Assembly: GCA_027031765.1 (NCBI GenBank) | Contig: JALVPN010000040.1 | Span: 1-53,254, forward strand | Origin: Promethearchaeota archaeon | Lineage (GTDB): Archaea; Asgardarchaeota; Thorarchaeia; Thorarchaeales; Thorarchaeaceae | Direction of reading: 5' to 3' | DNA: 53,254 nt | Shown here: positions 1 through 8,368 of the stretch, piece by piece | How positions within the stretch are numbered: position 1 is the stretch's first letter | Layout of the letters: the number at the start of each line of letters is the position of its first letter | Made by a program: the position numbers and the translations under genes | Notes under the pieces: generated by a model | What the model saw: only the letters and a program-made list of their open reading frames with translations | The model's database searches: none | Told to the model about the DNA's origin: nothing

Positions 1-2
1 TG

Positions 3-686
3 CGTGACGGGAGGACACCCCGGGTCTCGTCATATTGCAATGGGTGGGCACTCACGTTCCTGGAATACACACAGCCAAATGAAACAGCTCACGACTATCC
101 CGTCTTCCTGGAGCACTTCCTGAAGGATATATCGATAGACAAGGCATACATCATTGGCACATACAACAACCCAAAGGGGTTCGGGGTGTACGATATTCTT
201 GGCACCCTGTTCACAATGGCGCTCGCCAAGCAGAGAGGGGACTACAGTACACTCGCCCGACTCAAGGCGTTCATGTTCGACGGGTTCAACAGGGTCTGGT
301 CGCCAAATGGGCGGGAAATGCACTATGACACCCTTGCGGTGGAACCGTTCTTTCAAGTGCCACTCTCCTTTGCCCGGGTCTGGGCAGGCACACCAGTGAC
401 CATCAGAGACCTGACAACACCGTACGAGGACGGGTTCTGGGACTACCCGTATATTGGCTCTGCAGACGACGACAGAATCTGGGTGTACCAAGCACAGTGG
501 GATCCCGCCAAGGAGGGGTTCATCCTGAACATCCGTGTCGACCAAGAGGCCACATTGACATTCAGTAACTTTGACCACACGCCAGAGGCATTCTCTGGAG
601 GCGCCTCACTCGGGGAGCTGACCGGAGTGGACGGTGACTTTGAGCTGGTCCTTGAGCCGGGGGTATACAATATTGTGATTGTTTGA
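3..686 (+). CDS. Hypothetical protein, C-terminal part (5' end outside window); possible alpha/alpha-barrel enzyme
   Basis: The frame is open from the first bases of the window to the TGA at 684-686, so this is the last 227 residues of a longer protein. The first 130 residues look helical and aromatic-rich (YCNGWAL, FTMALAKQRGDY, DGFNRVW), as in alpha/alpha-toroid enzymes; a linalool dehydratase/isomerase-type barrel is a tentative thought only. The last 80 residues are beta-rich (FILNIRVDQEATLTF, GDFELVLEPGVYNIVIV) like a C-terminal beta-sandwich. The next gene follows after 14 nt on the same strand, so the two may be co-transcribed. No catalytic motif is recognised and the function is unknown. 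Confidence 0.6.
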   Translation, partial: RDGRTPRVSSYCNGWALTFLEYTQPNETAHDYPVFLEHFLKDISIDKAYIIGTYNNPKGFGVYDILGTLFTMALAKQRGDYSTLARLKAFMFDGFNRVWSPNGREMHYDTLAVEPFFQVPLSFARVWAGTPVTIRDLTTPYEDGFWDYPYIGSADDDRIWVYQAQWDPAKEGFILNIRVDQEATLTFSNFDHTPEAFSGGASLGELTGVDGDFELVLEPGVYNIVIV

Positions 687-700
687 GGGGGTGAGAAAGG

Positions 701-1312
701 GTGGAGAGCAGCGCAAATGGGACACAGGTACAGAGTGCGAGGGCAGAAGTACTGAGACGTCTACACTGTCAGGGCACAGGGGAGGCAGCATGGACCATGT
801 CAGCTGCTGTTGTCGGGGCCATACTGTATGTTGCAATATCAATGGTCGAAATGCCATACCAGGTCGTGTTCCTCTTCAAGTTAGAGTGGCTCCCAGCCCT
901 GGCCCTCATCGCTGGCCTGGGTGCGATAAGAGGATCTGCTGCGGGCTTCTTTGCAGGGTATGCAGGGTCGCTTGCACATGGCATGATTGCCTATGGACAC
1001 GTAGCGCCATGGACACTGCCGAGCGCTGCAATCGGCGCAATTGGTCTGGTGACAGGGGCTGCAGAATACGATTTCTCGTCTAGCATGTCCCGCGTCAAGC
1101 TATCGCTGGTCGCACTTACAGGCCTCATGTTTGCAGTGCTCCTCACGACGGCAGTCGATCTGTTTGTCTATGAAACGTCAGCAATTGCAGTGCTTGGGTT
1201 CTACACAGTCCCTACACTGTCAGCAGGGATACCATCGGTAACAGTCCTTACACCTCTAGTTGCTGGGGTGTGGCAGGTGGCGTATGACAGATGGTACGCA
1301 GCCCACTTGTAA
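701..1312 (+). CDS. Membrane protein, possible ECF transporter substrate-binding (S) component
   Basis: A 203-residue protein starting at GTG, with a purine-rich GAGGGGGTGAG stretch ending about 10 nt upstream. After a polar N-terminus of about 30 residues there are five or six hydrophobic segments (for example AAVVGAILYVAISM, LPALALIAGLGAIRGSAAGF, LVALTGLMFAVLLTTAVDLF). The size, the topology and the Gly/Ala-rich middle helices resemble S components of energy-coupling-factor vitamin importers. That is inference: no substrate motif is visible and no EcfA or EcfT gene lies in the window. It sits 14 nt after the upstream truncated gene. Confidence 0.5.
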   Translation: MESSANGTQVQSARAEVLRRLHCQGTGEAAWTMSAAVVGAILYVAISMVEMPYQVVFLFKLEWLPALALIAGLGAIRGSAAGFFAGYAGSLAHGMIAYGHVAPWTLPSAAIGAIGLVTGAAEYDFSSSMSRVKLSLVALTGLMFAVLLTTAVDLFVYETSAIAVLGFYTVPTLSAGIPSVTVLTPLVAGVWQVAYDRWYAAHL

Positions 1313-1335
1313 GAGAGCAGGTACGGCCCCATACG

Positions 1336-2400
1336 ATGGGTGCAGCACCGACCATGCCAGCAGTGCTACGTGACCGGGATGTGTTCCAAGATGCAGTGGG
1401 TGGCATCTACGTGGCCATTGGGCACATCCAGCCGACTGCACGGACAGTTTCGTATCTGAAGTATGTGCCAGACCCACATGGCAGATGGCAGGTACAAGGC
1501 AGGAGGTATCGACGCGTCTTCAGCAACAGTGCAAAGTCAGTCGCTGATGCAATGCACTTGGTACCGGGGGCATATCTTGTCGAGGATAGGCATTTCAATA
1601 CGGTAATGGTGGAAGTGCCACACAGTTGCGTTGTGGAGTACTACTCTCCAGAGGCTAGGCTCGCAGAAATCATTGACAGTGGGCCAGGGGACAGGTTGGA
1701 AGGGATTGCAGCCACCATTGCAATGACTATCCACGACCTGCTTGGAGTCCCGTTCAGTGCAATGGGAGTCACAGGGAGCATAGCATGGAGAGCACACGAC
1801 CCCAGCCGGTCTGACGTCAACTTCAATGTATATGGGTATGATGTGGCACACCAGCTGGTCTCGCAACGCGGACTTGTCGTATCAGAAGACCACAGGATAC
1901 GGCTCCGGCGTGGAAAGGACTGGACCGGCTCAGTCCAGCACATTGTCGACCGCGTGGACGGCATGTCAGTTTCCGACATACAGGCACTCTATGCCCGGAA
2001 GACCGAGTTCGTCTGTGATGGGCAGTATGTCACAGTGATGCCGGTGCTGCGACCCCATGAGTCGCCAGTCCAGTATGGTATGGAGTCCTACCATAGACTT
2101 GTGGATGGCACAGTGCGGGTGACACTTCAGGTTGAAGACGACAGGTACGGGATATTCATGCCTGCGATATACACGACATCCTCACGGCCACTAGACATAA
2201 CGGGCGGGAACAGGATAACGCGTCTGATGATATATGATGGCAGCTTCAGGGACACGCTACGCACGGGTGACGTAGTCCAGGTGCAGGGCACGTTGCAACG
2301 CGTCGTACACAGTACCGGAAGTGTGTCATTTCAGATGATGGTCGGGACTATGCAGGGCTGTGGGCACGAGTACATCAGACTCACAGGTCATGGTCGGTAG
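1336..2400 (+). CDS. Predicted nucleotidyltransferase (COG1665-like archaeal family)
   Basis: About 354 residues. The ATG at 1336 is preferred because an in-frame GTG at 1291 would overlap the previous gene; the ATG at 1354 is also possible. Around residues 145-165 it has a GVTGSIAW...SDVNFNVYG stretch that fits the GS...DxN/D metal-binding signature of pol-beta-fold nucleotidyltransferases, as in the uncharacterised archaeal COG1665 family. The C-terminal part is beta-rich with an OB-like GDVVQVQGTLQRVV segment, which could bind nucleic acid. It lies just before trm5 on the same strand, so an RNA-related role is possible. The substrate is unknown. Confidence 0.6.
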   Translation: MGAAPTMPAVLRDRDVFQDAVGGIYVAIGHIQPTARTVSYLKYVPDPHGRWQVQGRRYRRVFSNSAKSVADAMHLVPGAYLVEDRHFNTVMVEVPHSCVVEYYSPEARLAEIIDSGPGDRLEGIAATIAMTIHDLLGVPFSAMGVTGSIAWRAHDPSRSDVNFNVYGYDVAHQLVSQRGLVVSEDHRIRLRRGKDWTGSVQHIVDRVDGMSVSDIQALYARKTEFVCDGQYVTVMPVLRPHESPVQYGMESYHRLVDGTVRVTLQVEDDRYGIFMPAIYTTSSRPLDITGGNRITRLMIYDGSFRDTLRTGDVVQVQGTLQRVVHSTGSVSFQMMVGTMQGCGHEYIRLTGHGR

Positions 2401-2442
2401 TGCAGGAAATGGAACTTGGGATGTCGGATAAAGGAGGCGCAG

Positions 2443-3504
2443 ATGATGCCAACTGTTGAGCGCCACTATGTGCAAGTACCTGCTCACCGGGGTGAGGAGG
2501 CCAGACGGGCCCTACTCAATGCCGGCGGACTTGACAACAGCTGCAAAATCGTCAAGACTGACAGTGCCCTGCGGCTCCCACTTGTGAGGGACTTTGATAG
2601 GAGAGAAATTGCGACCATCCTTGGCGAGGAGGGCTTCGATATGGGGGTGGGGGAGTTTGTGAAGAAGCCGACAAAGCCGACGGTGCAAGACCTGCTCAGG
2701 GGTGTGATGGACGACGAGGAAATCCAGCTGCTGCCCCGGGCATTTGACTCGATAGGGGATATTGCAGTCCTTGAGATACCGGATGCCCTGAGCAAGTATG
2801 AACGGCAGATAGGCGAGGCATTCTTGACCGTTCACTCCAGGTTCTCAACAGTACTGGCAAAGGCAAGTGCAATTTCCGGAACGAAACGAGTCCGGGAGTA
2901 CAGACACGTTGCAGGCGTGTGCAAGACACGTACGGTGCACCGGGAGTACGGGTGCCGCCTAGTTGTTGACCTAGCAAAGGCATACTTTAGTCCGCGACTA
3001 CTGGAAGAACATCATAGGGTCGCCACACAGGTGCAGCCGGGAGAAACCGTACTGGACATGTTCACAGGCGTCGGCCCTTTTGCAATACACATTGCGAGTA
3101 GACAGCGTGCGTATGTGATTGCAGTTGATATCAACCCCGACGCAATAGACCTGCTCAGACAGAGCATGGCCCTGAACAGACTCCGGGGGACGATTGAGCC
3201 TGTTGTGGCCGATGCACACGCATACTGTGGACTCATGACCCCCCACTCGGTGGATCGGGTGATAATGAACCACCCGACAGGTGCTGCTGACTTCGTCCAC
3301 GACGCATGTAGGGTGTTGCGGGAGGGTGGAGTCATGCACTACTACGACTTTGCTGCCGAACCAGACCCAGAGGAAAGAGTATTGGGCAGGCTCAGGGAGC
3401 GCGTCGGACAGTGTAGAAGGCGCACAGAAACCCTCGCAACCCGCCGGGTCAGGAACAGTGCACCCCACGAGTATCAGGTGGCCGTCGACATCAGGATCCT
3501 TTGA
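2443..3504 (+). CDS. trm5: tRNA (guanine(37)-N1)-methyltransferase Trm5
   Basis: A 353-residue class I SAM-dependent methyltransferase that makes m1G37 in tRNA, the first step toward wyosine in tRNA-Phe. The start is fixed by AAGGAGG at 2431-2437, about 5 nt before ATGATG at 2443. The N-terminal half carries the D1/D2-type recognition region. The SAM site is GETVLDMFTGVGPFAIHIA (about residues 200-218) followed by AVDINPDAI. The substrate-base motif reads NHP (about residue 275) where many Trm5 proteins have NLP or NPP. The window also encodes Taw1, which uses the m1G37 product. Family assignment is confident. Confidence 0.88.
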   Translation: MMPTVERHYVQVPAHRGEEARRALLNAGGLDNSCKIVKTDSALRLPLVRDFDRREIATILGEEGFDMGVGEFVKKPTKPTVQDLLRGVMDDEEIQLLPRAFDSIGDIAVLEIPDALSKYERQIGEAFLTVHSRFSTVLAKASAISGTKRVREYRHVAGVCKTRTVHREYGCRLVVDLAKAYFSPRLLEEHHRVATQVQPGETVLDMFTGVGPFAIHIASRQRAYVIAVDINPDAIDLLRQSMALNRLRGTIEPVVADAHAYCGLMTPHSVDRVIMNHPTGAADFVHDACRVLREGGVMHYYDFAAEPDPEERVLGRLRERVGQCRRRTETLATRRVRNSAPHEYQVAVDIRIL

Positions 3505-3928
3505 AAAAAGCGACCTCGCAGTGAATGGTGGTCTCAGGGTTGCGGAGCTCGACTACGAACTGGCGGTCAAGGTCGCATGCAGCCTTATCAGCATGAATCA
3601 TGAGGGTGCGTCCGCACTGAAAGTCACTCCTCCGTACTACCATGCTCACTGGGCTCTGGTAGGACAGCCCACTGCCACCCCAGCCCCAGACCACCTCTGA
3701 AACACCGTTCGCAGTCATGGACAGCCGGATCCGTGTGTCAGGAGACAACACCAGCCGGCGTGTGGCAGCATCAAAGTCACATAGCGCCTTCGTGGCACGT
3801 ACCGCGATGATGCATGTGCCACGAGGGGTGAGTACCTCCTCCGTGGTGATCTCGAACGTCGTCCTGTGCTCTGCAATGACATTGACATGACCATATGCTG
3901 TGAAACGTACAGTCCGGACTGCTGCCAT
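3491..3928 (-). CDS. DUF371 family protein
   Basis: A 145-residue archaeal protein. The N-terminal pattern FTAYGHVNVIAEHRTTFEIT then LTPRGTCIIAV matches the conserved core of DUF371 (COG2090): an F-x-A-x-GH-x-NV start and a Gly-x-Cys-Ile-Ile strand. The rest alternates beta strands with a possible ligand cleft. The function of the family is unknown. The gene is convergent with trm5 and overlaps its 3' end by 14 nt. It is divergent from the isoaspartate methyltransferase gene, with only about 50 nt between the two starts. Confidence 0.7.
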   Translation of the reverse strand: MAAVRTVRFTAYGHVNVIAEHRTTFEITTEEVLTPRGTCIIAVRATKALCDFDAATRRLVLSPDTRIRLSMTANGVSEVVWGWGGSGLSYQSPVSMVVRRSDFQCGRTLMIHADKAACDLDRQFVVELRNPETTIHCEVAFFKGS

Positions 3929-3940
3929 GTCAACCTCAAC

Positions 3941-3948
3941 CTTTTATC
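3941..3948 (+). promoter_or_regulatory. TATA-like box for pcm
   Basis: CTTTTATC lies about 30 nt before the ATG at 3978, in the 49-nt space between divergent starts. It predicts a near-leaderless transcript. Confidence 0.5.
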
Positions 3949-3977
3949 GCTGGTCATACACAAGGGATTCGATTCAC

Positions 3978-4649
3978 ATGCCCGGTCATGAGAGTGACCT
4001 TGAGCGGCTGATCAACCGCCTGAGGAAACAGGGCTACCTGAACAACAGCAGGTTGGAACATGCACTCCGGGTCGTCCCAAGGCATGAGTTTGTCCCAGCA
4101 GGTGTGAGGAGTGCTGCATATCATGACACTCCGCTCCCAATTGGTTCGGGTCAGACGATATCGGCACCACATATGTGTGTTATAATGTGTGAGGCCCTAA
4201 AGCTATCGGAGGGGCACACCGTACTGGAGGTGGGCACGGGCTCGGGATACCACGCTGCACTGTGTGCCGAACTGGTCGCGCCAGCAGGTACAGAACATCC
4301 CGGCCATGTCTATACAGTGGAGATAATCCAGCAGCTGGCGGACTTTGCTCGGGAAAACCTAGAGCGTATTGGCTACTCGGACAGGGTGACGGTCGTGCAT
4401 GGGGACGGGGGACTTGGGCTGCCGGACTATGCACCATATGACAGAATCCTTGTCGCTGCTGCCGCACCACGCATTCCAGACCCCCTCATCGAGCAGCTCG
4501 CAGAGGGGGGCATAATGGTGATACCAGTTGGGCGCCATGGGTTCTATCAAGAGTTAATGTTGATAGAGAAGGGAACCGGCGACGAAATCCGCACGAGACG
4601 GTGGGGCGGAGTCGCATTTGTCCCCCTGACTGGAAAGTATGGACGCTAG
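3978..4649 (+). CDS. pcm: Protein-L-isoaspartate O-methyltransferase
   Basis: A 223-residue protein that methylates L-isoaspartyl residues in damaged proteins so they can revert to aspartate. Recognised by VVPRHEFVPAGVRSAAYHDT, the GSGQTISAPHM motif that binds the isoaspartate, and the SAM motif TVLEVGTGSGYHAA. It ends with the family-typical RWGGVAFVPLTGKYG. The ATG at 3978 is chosen because a TATA-like box at 3941-3948 puts the transcription start about 5-10 nt upstream, making the mRNA nearly leaderless. Its 3' end overlaps that of the opposing ribK gene by 4 nt. Confidence 0.92.
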   Translation: MPGHESDLERLINRLRKQGYLNNSRLEHALRVVPRHEFVPAGVRSAAYHDTPLPIGSGQTISAPHMCVIMCEALKLSEGHTVLEVGTGSGYHAALCAELVAPAGTEHPGHVYTVEIIQQLADFARENLERIGYSDRVTVVHGDGGLGLPDYAPYDRILVAAAAPRIPDPLIEQLAEGGIMVIPVGRHGFYQELMLIEKGTGDEIRTRRWGGVAFVPLTGKYGR

Positions 4650-5326
4650 GCGGCCTTGTGAAGCGGCACGAGTGTCAACTTGATGACGCTGTTGTCATTC
4701 AGGCCGAGGTGCTCCCGGAGGTTGACTGGAGCAATCACCTCCAAGATGTCCTCGCTGTGATGCGTCCTCTGCGCAACGACCACGGCACCGTTGATTGCGT
4801 CGTTCACACAGACGCGGTAGCAGAGTACGTCACCGAAGGTGCGCCCCTCATGGGCGAACCCCTGCACTACGAGAGGGGGGCCCTGACGCATCCTAGCAAC
4901 TGAACGGAGCGACTCACTATCATCCACTTTGACGTTCAGGGTGCCGGGAAATGGTCTGAACCCCAAGGCCTGATGGAACCGTGAGGAATAGATCTCCACA
5001 TAGTATGCCCCTTCACCCAGTCCAGTGACAAGACGGCCCCAGATGATGGTCTCCTCTTCAGGGTGCATGAGGGCAAACTCCAGGCCGTGGAACACATCTG
5101 ATAACTCGTTCAGACCACGGTCAGAAATCCGCACAATCATACCCGAAGACGTATGTGTACGGATCACGAGGCCTTCCTGCGCGCACCTTGCAAGTCGACG
5201 TGACGCGGTCTGCTGGCTGACGCTCATCAACTGGCCGAGTTCATTTGTAGTCATGGGAACAGGCCTCTGGACTGCACCCCTAGTTGCGAGTACATACAGT
5301 GTGAACCAGAGGTCAGGGTCAATCAT
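4646..5326 (-). CDS. ribK: CTP-dependent riboflavin kinase with N-terminal winged helix
   Basis: A 226-residue protein. Residues 1-85 form a helix-turn-helix domain (MTTNELGQLMSVSQQTASRRL), as in archaeal riboflavin kinases fused to a MarR/TrmB-like domain. Residues 95-226 are the DUF120/RibK kinase, with GRLVTGLGEGAYYVEIY, GFRPFPGTLNVKV and the C-terminal VINLREHLGL-type region (here APVNLREHLGLNDNSVIKL). It converts riboflavin to FMN using CTP. The HTH may allow flavin-responsive self-control, which is inference. The start overlaps the translin stop as ATGA (5323-5326), indicating translational coupling in the taw1-translin-ribK operon. Confidence 0.9.
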   Translation of the reverse strand: MIDPDLWFTLYVLATRGAVQRPVPMTTNELGQLMSVSQQTASRRLARCAQEGLVIRTHTSSGMIVRISDRGLNELSDVFHGLEFALMHPEEETIIWGRLVTGLGEGAYYVEIYSSRFHQALGFRPFPGTLNVKVDDSESLRSVARMRQGPPLVVQGFAHEGRTFGDVLCYRVCVNDAINGAVVVAQRTHHSEDILEVIAPVNLREHLGLNDNSVIKLTLVPLHKAA

Positions 5327-5976
5327 GGTCCATCCGTCCTCCTCAGACCACTGTCAACAGGACCTTTCGTAGCCCTGAGCCTGCTCATGAGCCGCATGCT
5401 GAGGACAGCATTGGTCACATCACCGCGGGTACGTTCCACCAGCAGACGTGCAACATCGCACTTACGGCGCAGATCTGGGAGCAGCGAGTTGGGATAATCG
5501 AAGGTCACCAGCTCGTCCAGTATCTGTTCCATGTAGGACAACAGCCGCTCGGCCTCTTCAGTGGCCTCCCGTCGGACGGCGTCGAGTGCGGCGCGACGTA
5601 GCTCGCCCACGACATCTGCGAGGCCGGTCAGATATGCGCGTGACGGGACGTTATACTTTGATGGTGGCACCAGAACCCCCTCAAGAAGGAGGGAGATGAG
5701 GTTTGCAGCCTCTGTCAGCTCCTGATATGCTGTATTGAGGAGCCTTGAACGTGACAGGAAGTCGCTCCGCTCCATCTCGGCCTGCGCACGGGAGGTGGCC
5801 TGATACGCCTCCTCAAGGAGAGCGAGTGCACTCTCAAAGTCGCGTCGGTGCGCGTTCTTGATTGAACGACCACATGCGCGCACGGCCTGCCGGACAAGTG
5901 GCAGCACGGCCTCACGCACCTGTTCGTCACTTTCTAGCTCTGCACGGATTGGCTGAAGAACCTCAGATAGCTGCAT
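5323..5976 (-). CDS. Archaeal translin family protein
   Basis: A 217-residue, almost wholly helical protein of the translin family (COG2178). The signature is the YLTGLADVVGELRRAALDAV segment about two-thirds along, preceded by acidic and arginine-rich helices (RDFESALALLEEAYQA). Eukaryotic translin binds single-stranded nucleic acid, and translin/TRAX complexes degrade RNA. Archaeal members form octamers, and their cellular targets are unclear. The gene starts 18 nt after taw1 and overlaps ribK by ATGA. This position suggests a link to tRNA processing, but that is only contextual. Confidence 0.85.
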   Translation of the reverse strand: MQLSEVLQPIRAELESDEQVREAVLPLVRQAVRACGRSIKNAHRRDFESALALLEEAYQATSRAQAEMERSDFLSRSRLLNTAYQELTEAANLISLLLEGVLVPPSKYNVPSRAYLTGLADVVGELRRAALDAVRREATEEAERLLSYMEQILDELVTFDYPNSLLPDLRRKCDVARLLVERTRGDVTNAVLSMRLMSRLRATKGPVDSGLRRTDGP

Positions 5977-5994
5977 CCAAACACCACCCGATGT

Positions 5995-6960
5995 TCAGTC
6001 CAGTCGCCTTATGTGTTTGTCCCGTGATAGCAGCACAACCCGACTCGCGACCAGTTCGTCCAGTAGATAGTACCCAGTCAGGGCCGCGAGCTTCTCAGAG
6101 AATGCACGGATGTCAGCATGAGAGGGGGAGTTGTCTGCACTGAGGCGCCCCCTTGAGGCCCCAAGGAACATATATCCCTTGACCTCCACAAAGTCCGGCT
6201 CCCCCAGCAATACAAGGTCGGCGTAACCGCGGGGGTCGGACATATTGTACTTGGAGACCAAGGTGAGCCGGTTGGCGCGCCGGCATGTCAGGGACTGGAG
6301 GAGTTCTTGTGTGACAAGTAGGCGTGACCACAGCCCGCGTCTGAGGGGGCGGCATACCCGTCGGTATGTGTCCTCGTCCGGCGCCGCCAGTGTGACATAT
6401 AGCTGCGTTGGTTGCTGGATGTCCGCAACAACATTGGGGCGCGTGCCGTTGGTGACAAGGAAGGAGGTCATTCCCCGTCGGCCAATCAGCTCGATAAACT
6501 CACTGAGAAAGGGGTACAAGGTCGGCTCGCCCGCAAGCGATATTGCCACATGACGGGGGTCGCGTGCTTCCTCGTACTTCCGCGGCTCCACGGAGGGGTT
6601 TGTCGACGGGTTGTATCCACCGAGAGAGCGCAGGTTTGCAGCTAGGGTGGCCTTGAGCAAGTCCTCTGGTGGCAGCACATCGCTCCAATCCACAGTTGTC
6701 TGATCCCATCGCACACCCACATCCTGAGGGGTAACACGCCAACAGAAGACACAGCTCTGAGTGCACTTGTCGACCACCGGCGTCATCTGTACACAGCGGT
6801 GGGACTCAATCCCATAGAACCGCTGTTTGTAACACACATCACCGGTGACCAGACTCTTTCGTTGCCACTGGCAGGCCTTGAAGGCACCCCGCACACCGAG
6901 CAGGTGATACCCCTGTTGTCTTAACCGTGTTTCGAGTTTGGGGGGCATCTCGGATGACAT
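5995..6960 (-). CDS. taw1: tRNA 4-demethylwyosine synthase (TYW1/Taw1)
   Basis: A 321-residue radical SAM enzyme that condenses m1G37 of tRNA-Phe with pyruvate to form the tricyclic imG-14 base. The radical SAM cluster is CTQSCVFC (C66, C70, C73), followed by WR. A second [4Fe-4S] cluster is predicted from C30, C43 and C56, with the 13-residue spacing of characterised archaeal Taw1. SLAGEPTLYP and FLVTNGTRPNV are typical of the TYW1 core. It heads the operon with translin and ribK. Its substrate modification is made by Trm5 at 2443. Confidence 0.94.
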   Translation of the reverse strand: MSSEMPPKLETRLRQQGYHLLGVRGAFKACQWQRKSLVTGDVCYKQRFYGIESHRCVQMTPVVDKCTQSCVFCWRVTPQDVGVRWDQTTVDWSDVLPPEDLLKATLAANLRSLGGYNPSTNPSVEPRKYEEARDPRHVAISLAGEPTLYPFLSEFIELIGRRGMTSFLVTNGTRPNVVADIQQPTQLYVTLAAPDEDTYRRVCRPLRRGLWSRLLVTQELLQSLTCRRANRLTLVSKYNMSDPRGYADLVLLGEPDFVEVKGYMFLGASRGRLSADNSPSHADIRAFSEKLAALTGYYLLDELVASRVVLLSRDKHIRRLD

Positions 6961-7091
6961 TGGCCTTGCAGCAGGTCGCAGTGCTACTTATCAGGGTTTT
7001 CAGGGTGTCATCAACCAGGATGGGACACACCACGCACACGAGGCCTACACATGGCGTTGTCAGGCATGACGGCACAGCCGGGAACCACAGG

Positions 7092-8348
7092 TCACTGCGG
7101 GGATGCAACACGCCGTGCCAGGTCTTCTTGGACGCCCCAAGAACCCGTAAGGACGCCACGTCGTGCGAGGTCTCCAAGGACTTCACGACACCTGCGGTCC
7201 AGGTGGCCGGGGGGCATGTTCTCGAATGCGCTGCCGGGGAGCGGCATAAACACATGGGCGTGGATCATGGCACCCATCTCGACGAGGTCGTAGCAGAGTT
7301 CCAAGCTCGCACTGACATCGGCCTGCGACTCGCCAGGCAGTCCGAAGATCATGTCAACGTGCGGTACAAAACCACAGTCCAGGGCGATACGCACTGCATC
7401 AACACCCTGTGCAACCGTATGGTTGCGGCCAGCCAGCTGGAGCACTCGGTCGCTCCCAGACTGTACCCCAATCTGCACTGTCTTGTTCGCTACGTACTGT
7501 CTCATCATGTCCAACAACTGTCGGGTCACAAAGTCTGGCCGGACTTCAGAGGGGAAAGACCCGAAGTAGAGCTCCTCAAAGAGAGGGACTGAGGTCACAC
7601 GGCGCAAGAGGCGTTCCATCTTCTCAGGACTGGGGCGCCGGCCATGCCCCCCGTAGCTAAGCGCATTTGGTGACAGGAACCAAGTCCTCTTGAAGCCCCA
7701 CTTGTCGACAGCAAGAGAGAGCCAGTGGACTATAGAGTCAATACTCCGGTGTCTGACACGTCCACCAGTGATGAATGGCGTTGCACAGAACTTGCACCGG
7801 AACGGGCATCCACGTGTCACCTCGATTGGGCCACCAACATTGGTCTTGATTGCGAAAGGCGGGAAGTCATCAAGCCGGACTGTTGGGAGGTCCTTGGGAC
7901 TCGGGTAGCTCTCGTCCTGCTGAGTGACCACACCGGGAATGCCAGCGGGCTCCCGCTCATTGATGACTGCATCGACAAGATCCCTCACGGCCTGCTCGCC
8001 CTCGCCAACAACGACATAGTCGAACCCGTGTGACAGGAGTTCGGACGGCCTTGCCGTCGCGTGAGCGCCCCCACCCACCAAGACAATACTGTCCCCAAAC
8101 TCCTTGCGGATGTACTGCGCCTCTTTGAGGAGCTCCTGACGGGATGTGCTCATGATTGAGTACCCTATGATGAGACGCCGTCGGGCTGCAATCTGGCGTA
8201 CAAGTCCTAGAGAGAAACGGTGTGGTGCTACAATTTCCAGGTCTTGCAGACGCGGGTCTGTTTCGAGTGCACCGATGATGGCGGCCATACTGTACCTGGC
8301 AGTGTTGTGTGTGCGGAACACAAACGTGACATCGCCACTAGCGGTCAA
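7092..8348 (-). CDS. B12-binding/radical SAM protein, MJ_1487-like family
   Basis: A 418-residue protein. An N-terminal cobalamin-binding-like Rossmann domain spans about residues 1-150 (LIIGYSIMSTSRQEL, VLVGGGAHATARPSELL, YVVVGEGEQAVRDLV). A radical SAM domain follows, with CPFRCKFC (C181, C185, C188), then VQIGVQSGSDRVL and FGLPGES. The closest family I recognise is the archaeal MJ_1487 group, whose reaction is not known. The start is uncertain: TTG at 8348 lies 20 nt after the proteasome gene's stop, and that gene's 3' GAGGAG is upstream of it. The ATG at residue 21 is an alternative. It is probably co-transcribed with the proteasome subunit gene. Confidence 0.8.
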   Translation of the reverse strand: MTASGDVTFVFRTHNTARYSMAAIIGALETDPRLQDLEIVAPHRFSLGLVRQIAARRRLIIGYSIMSTSRQELLKEAQYIRKEFGDSIVLVGGGAHATARPSELLSHGFDYVVVGEGEQAVRDLVDAVINEREPAGIPGVVTQQDESYPSPKDLPTVRLDDFPPFAIKTNVGGPIEVTRGCPFRCKFCATPFITGGRVRHRSIDSIVHWLSLAVDKWGFKRTWFLSPNALSYGGHGRRPSPEKMERLLRRVTSVPLFEELYFGSFPSEVRPDFVTRQLLDMMRQYVANKTVQIGVQSGSDRVLQLAGRNHTVAQGVDAVRIALDCGFVPHVDMIFGLPGESQADVSASLELCYDLVEMGAMIHAHVFMPLPGSAFENMPPGHLDRRCREVLGDLARRGVLTGSWGVQEDLARRVASPQ

Positions 8349-8368
8349 AGCGAGCCCGCCACGGTATA

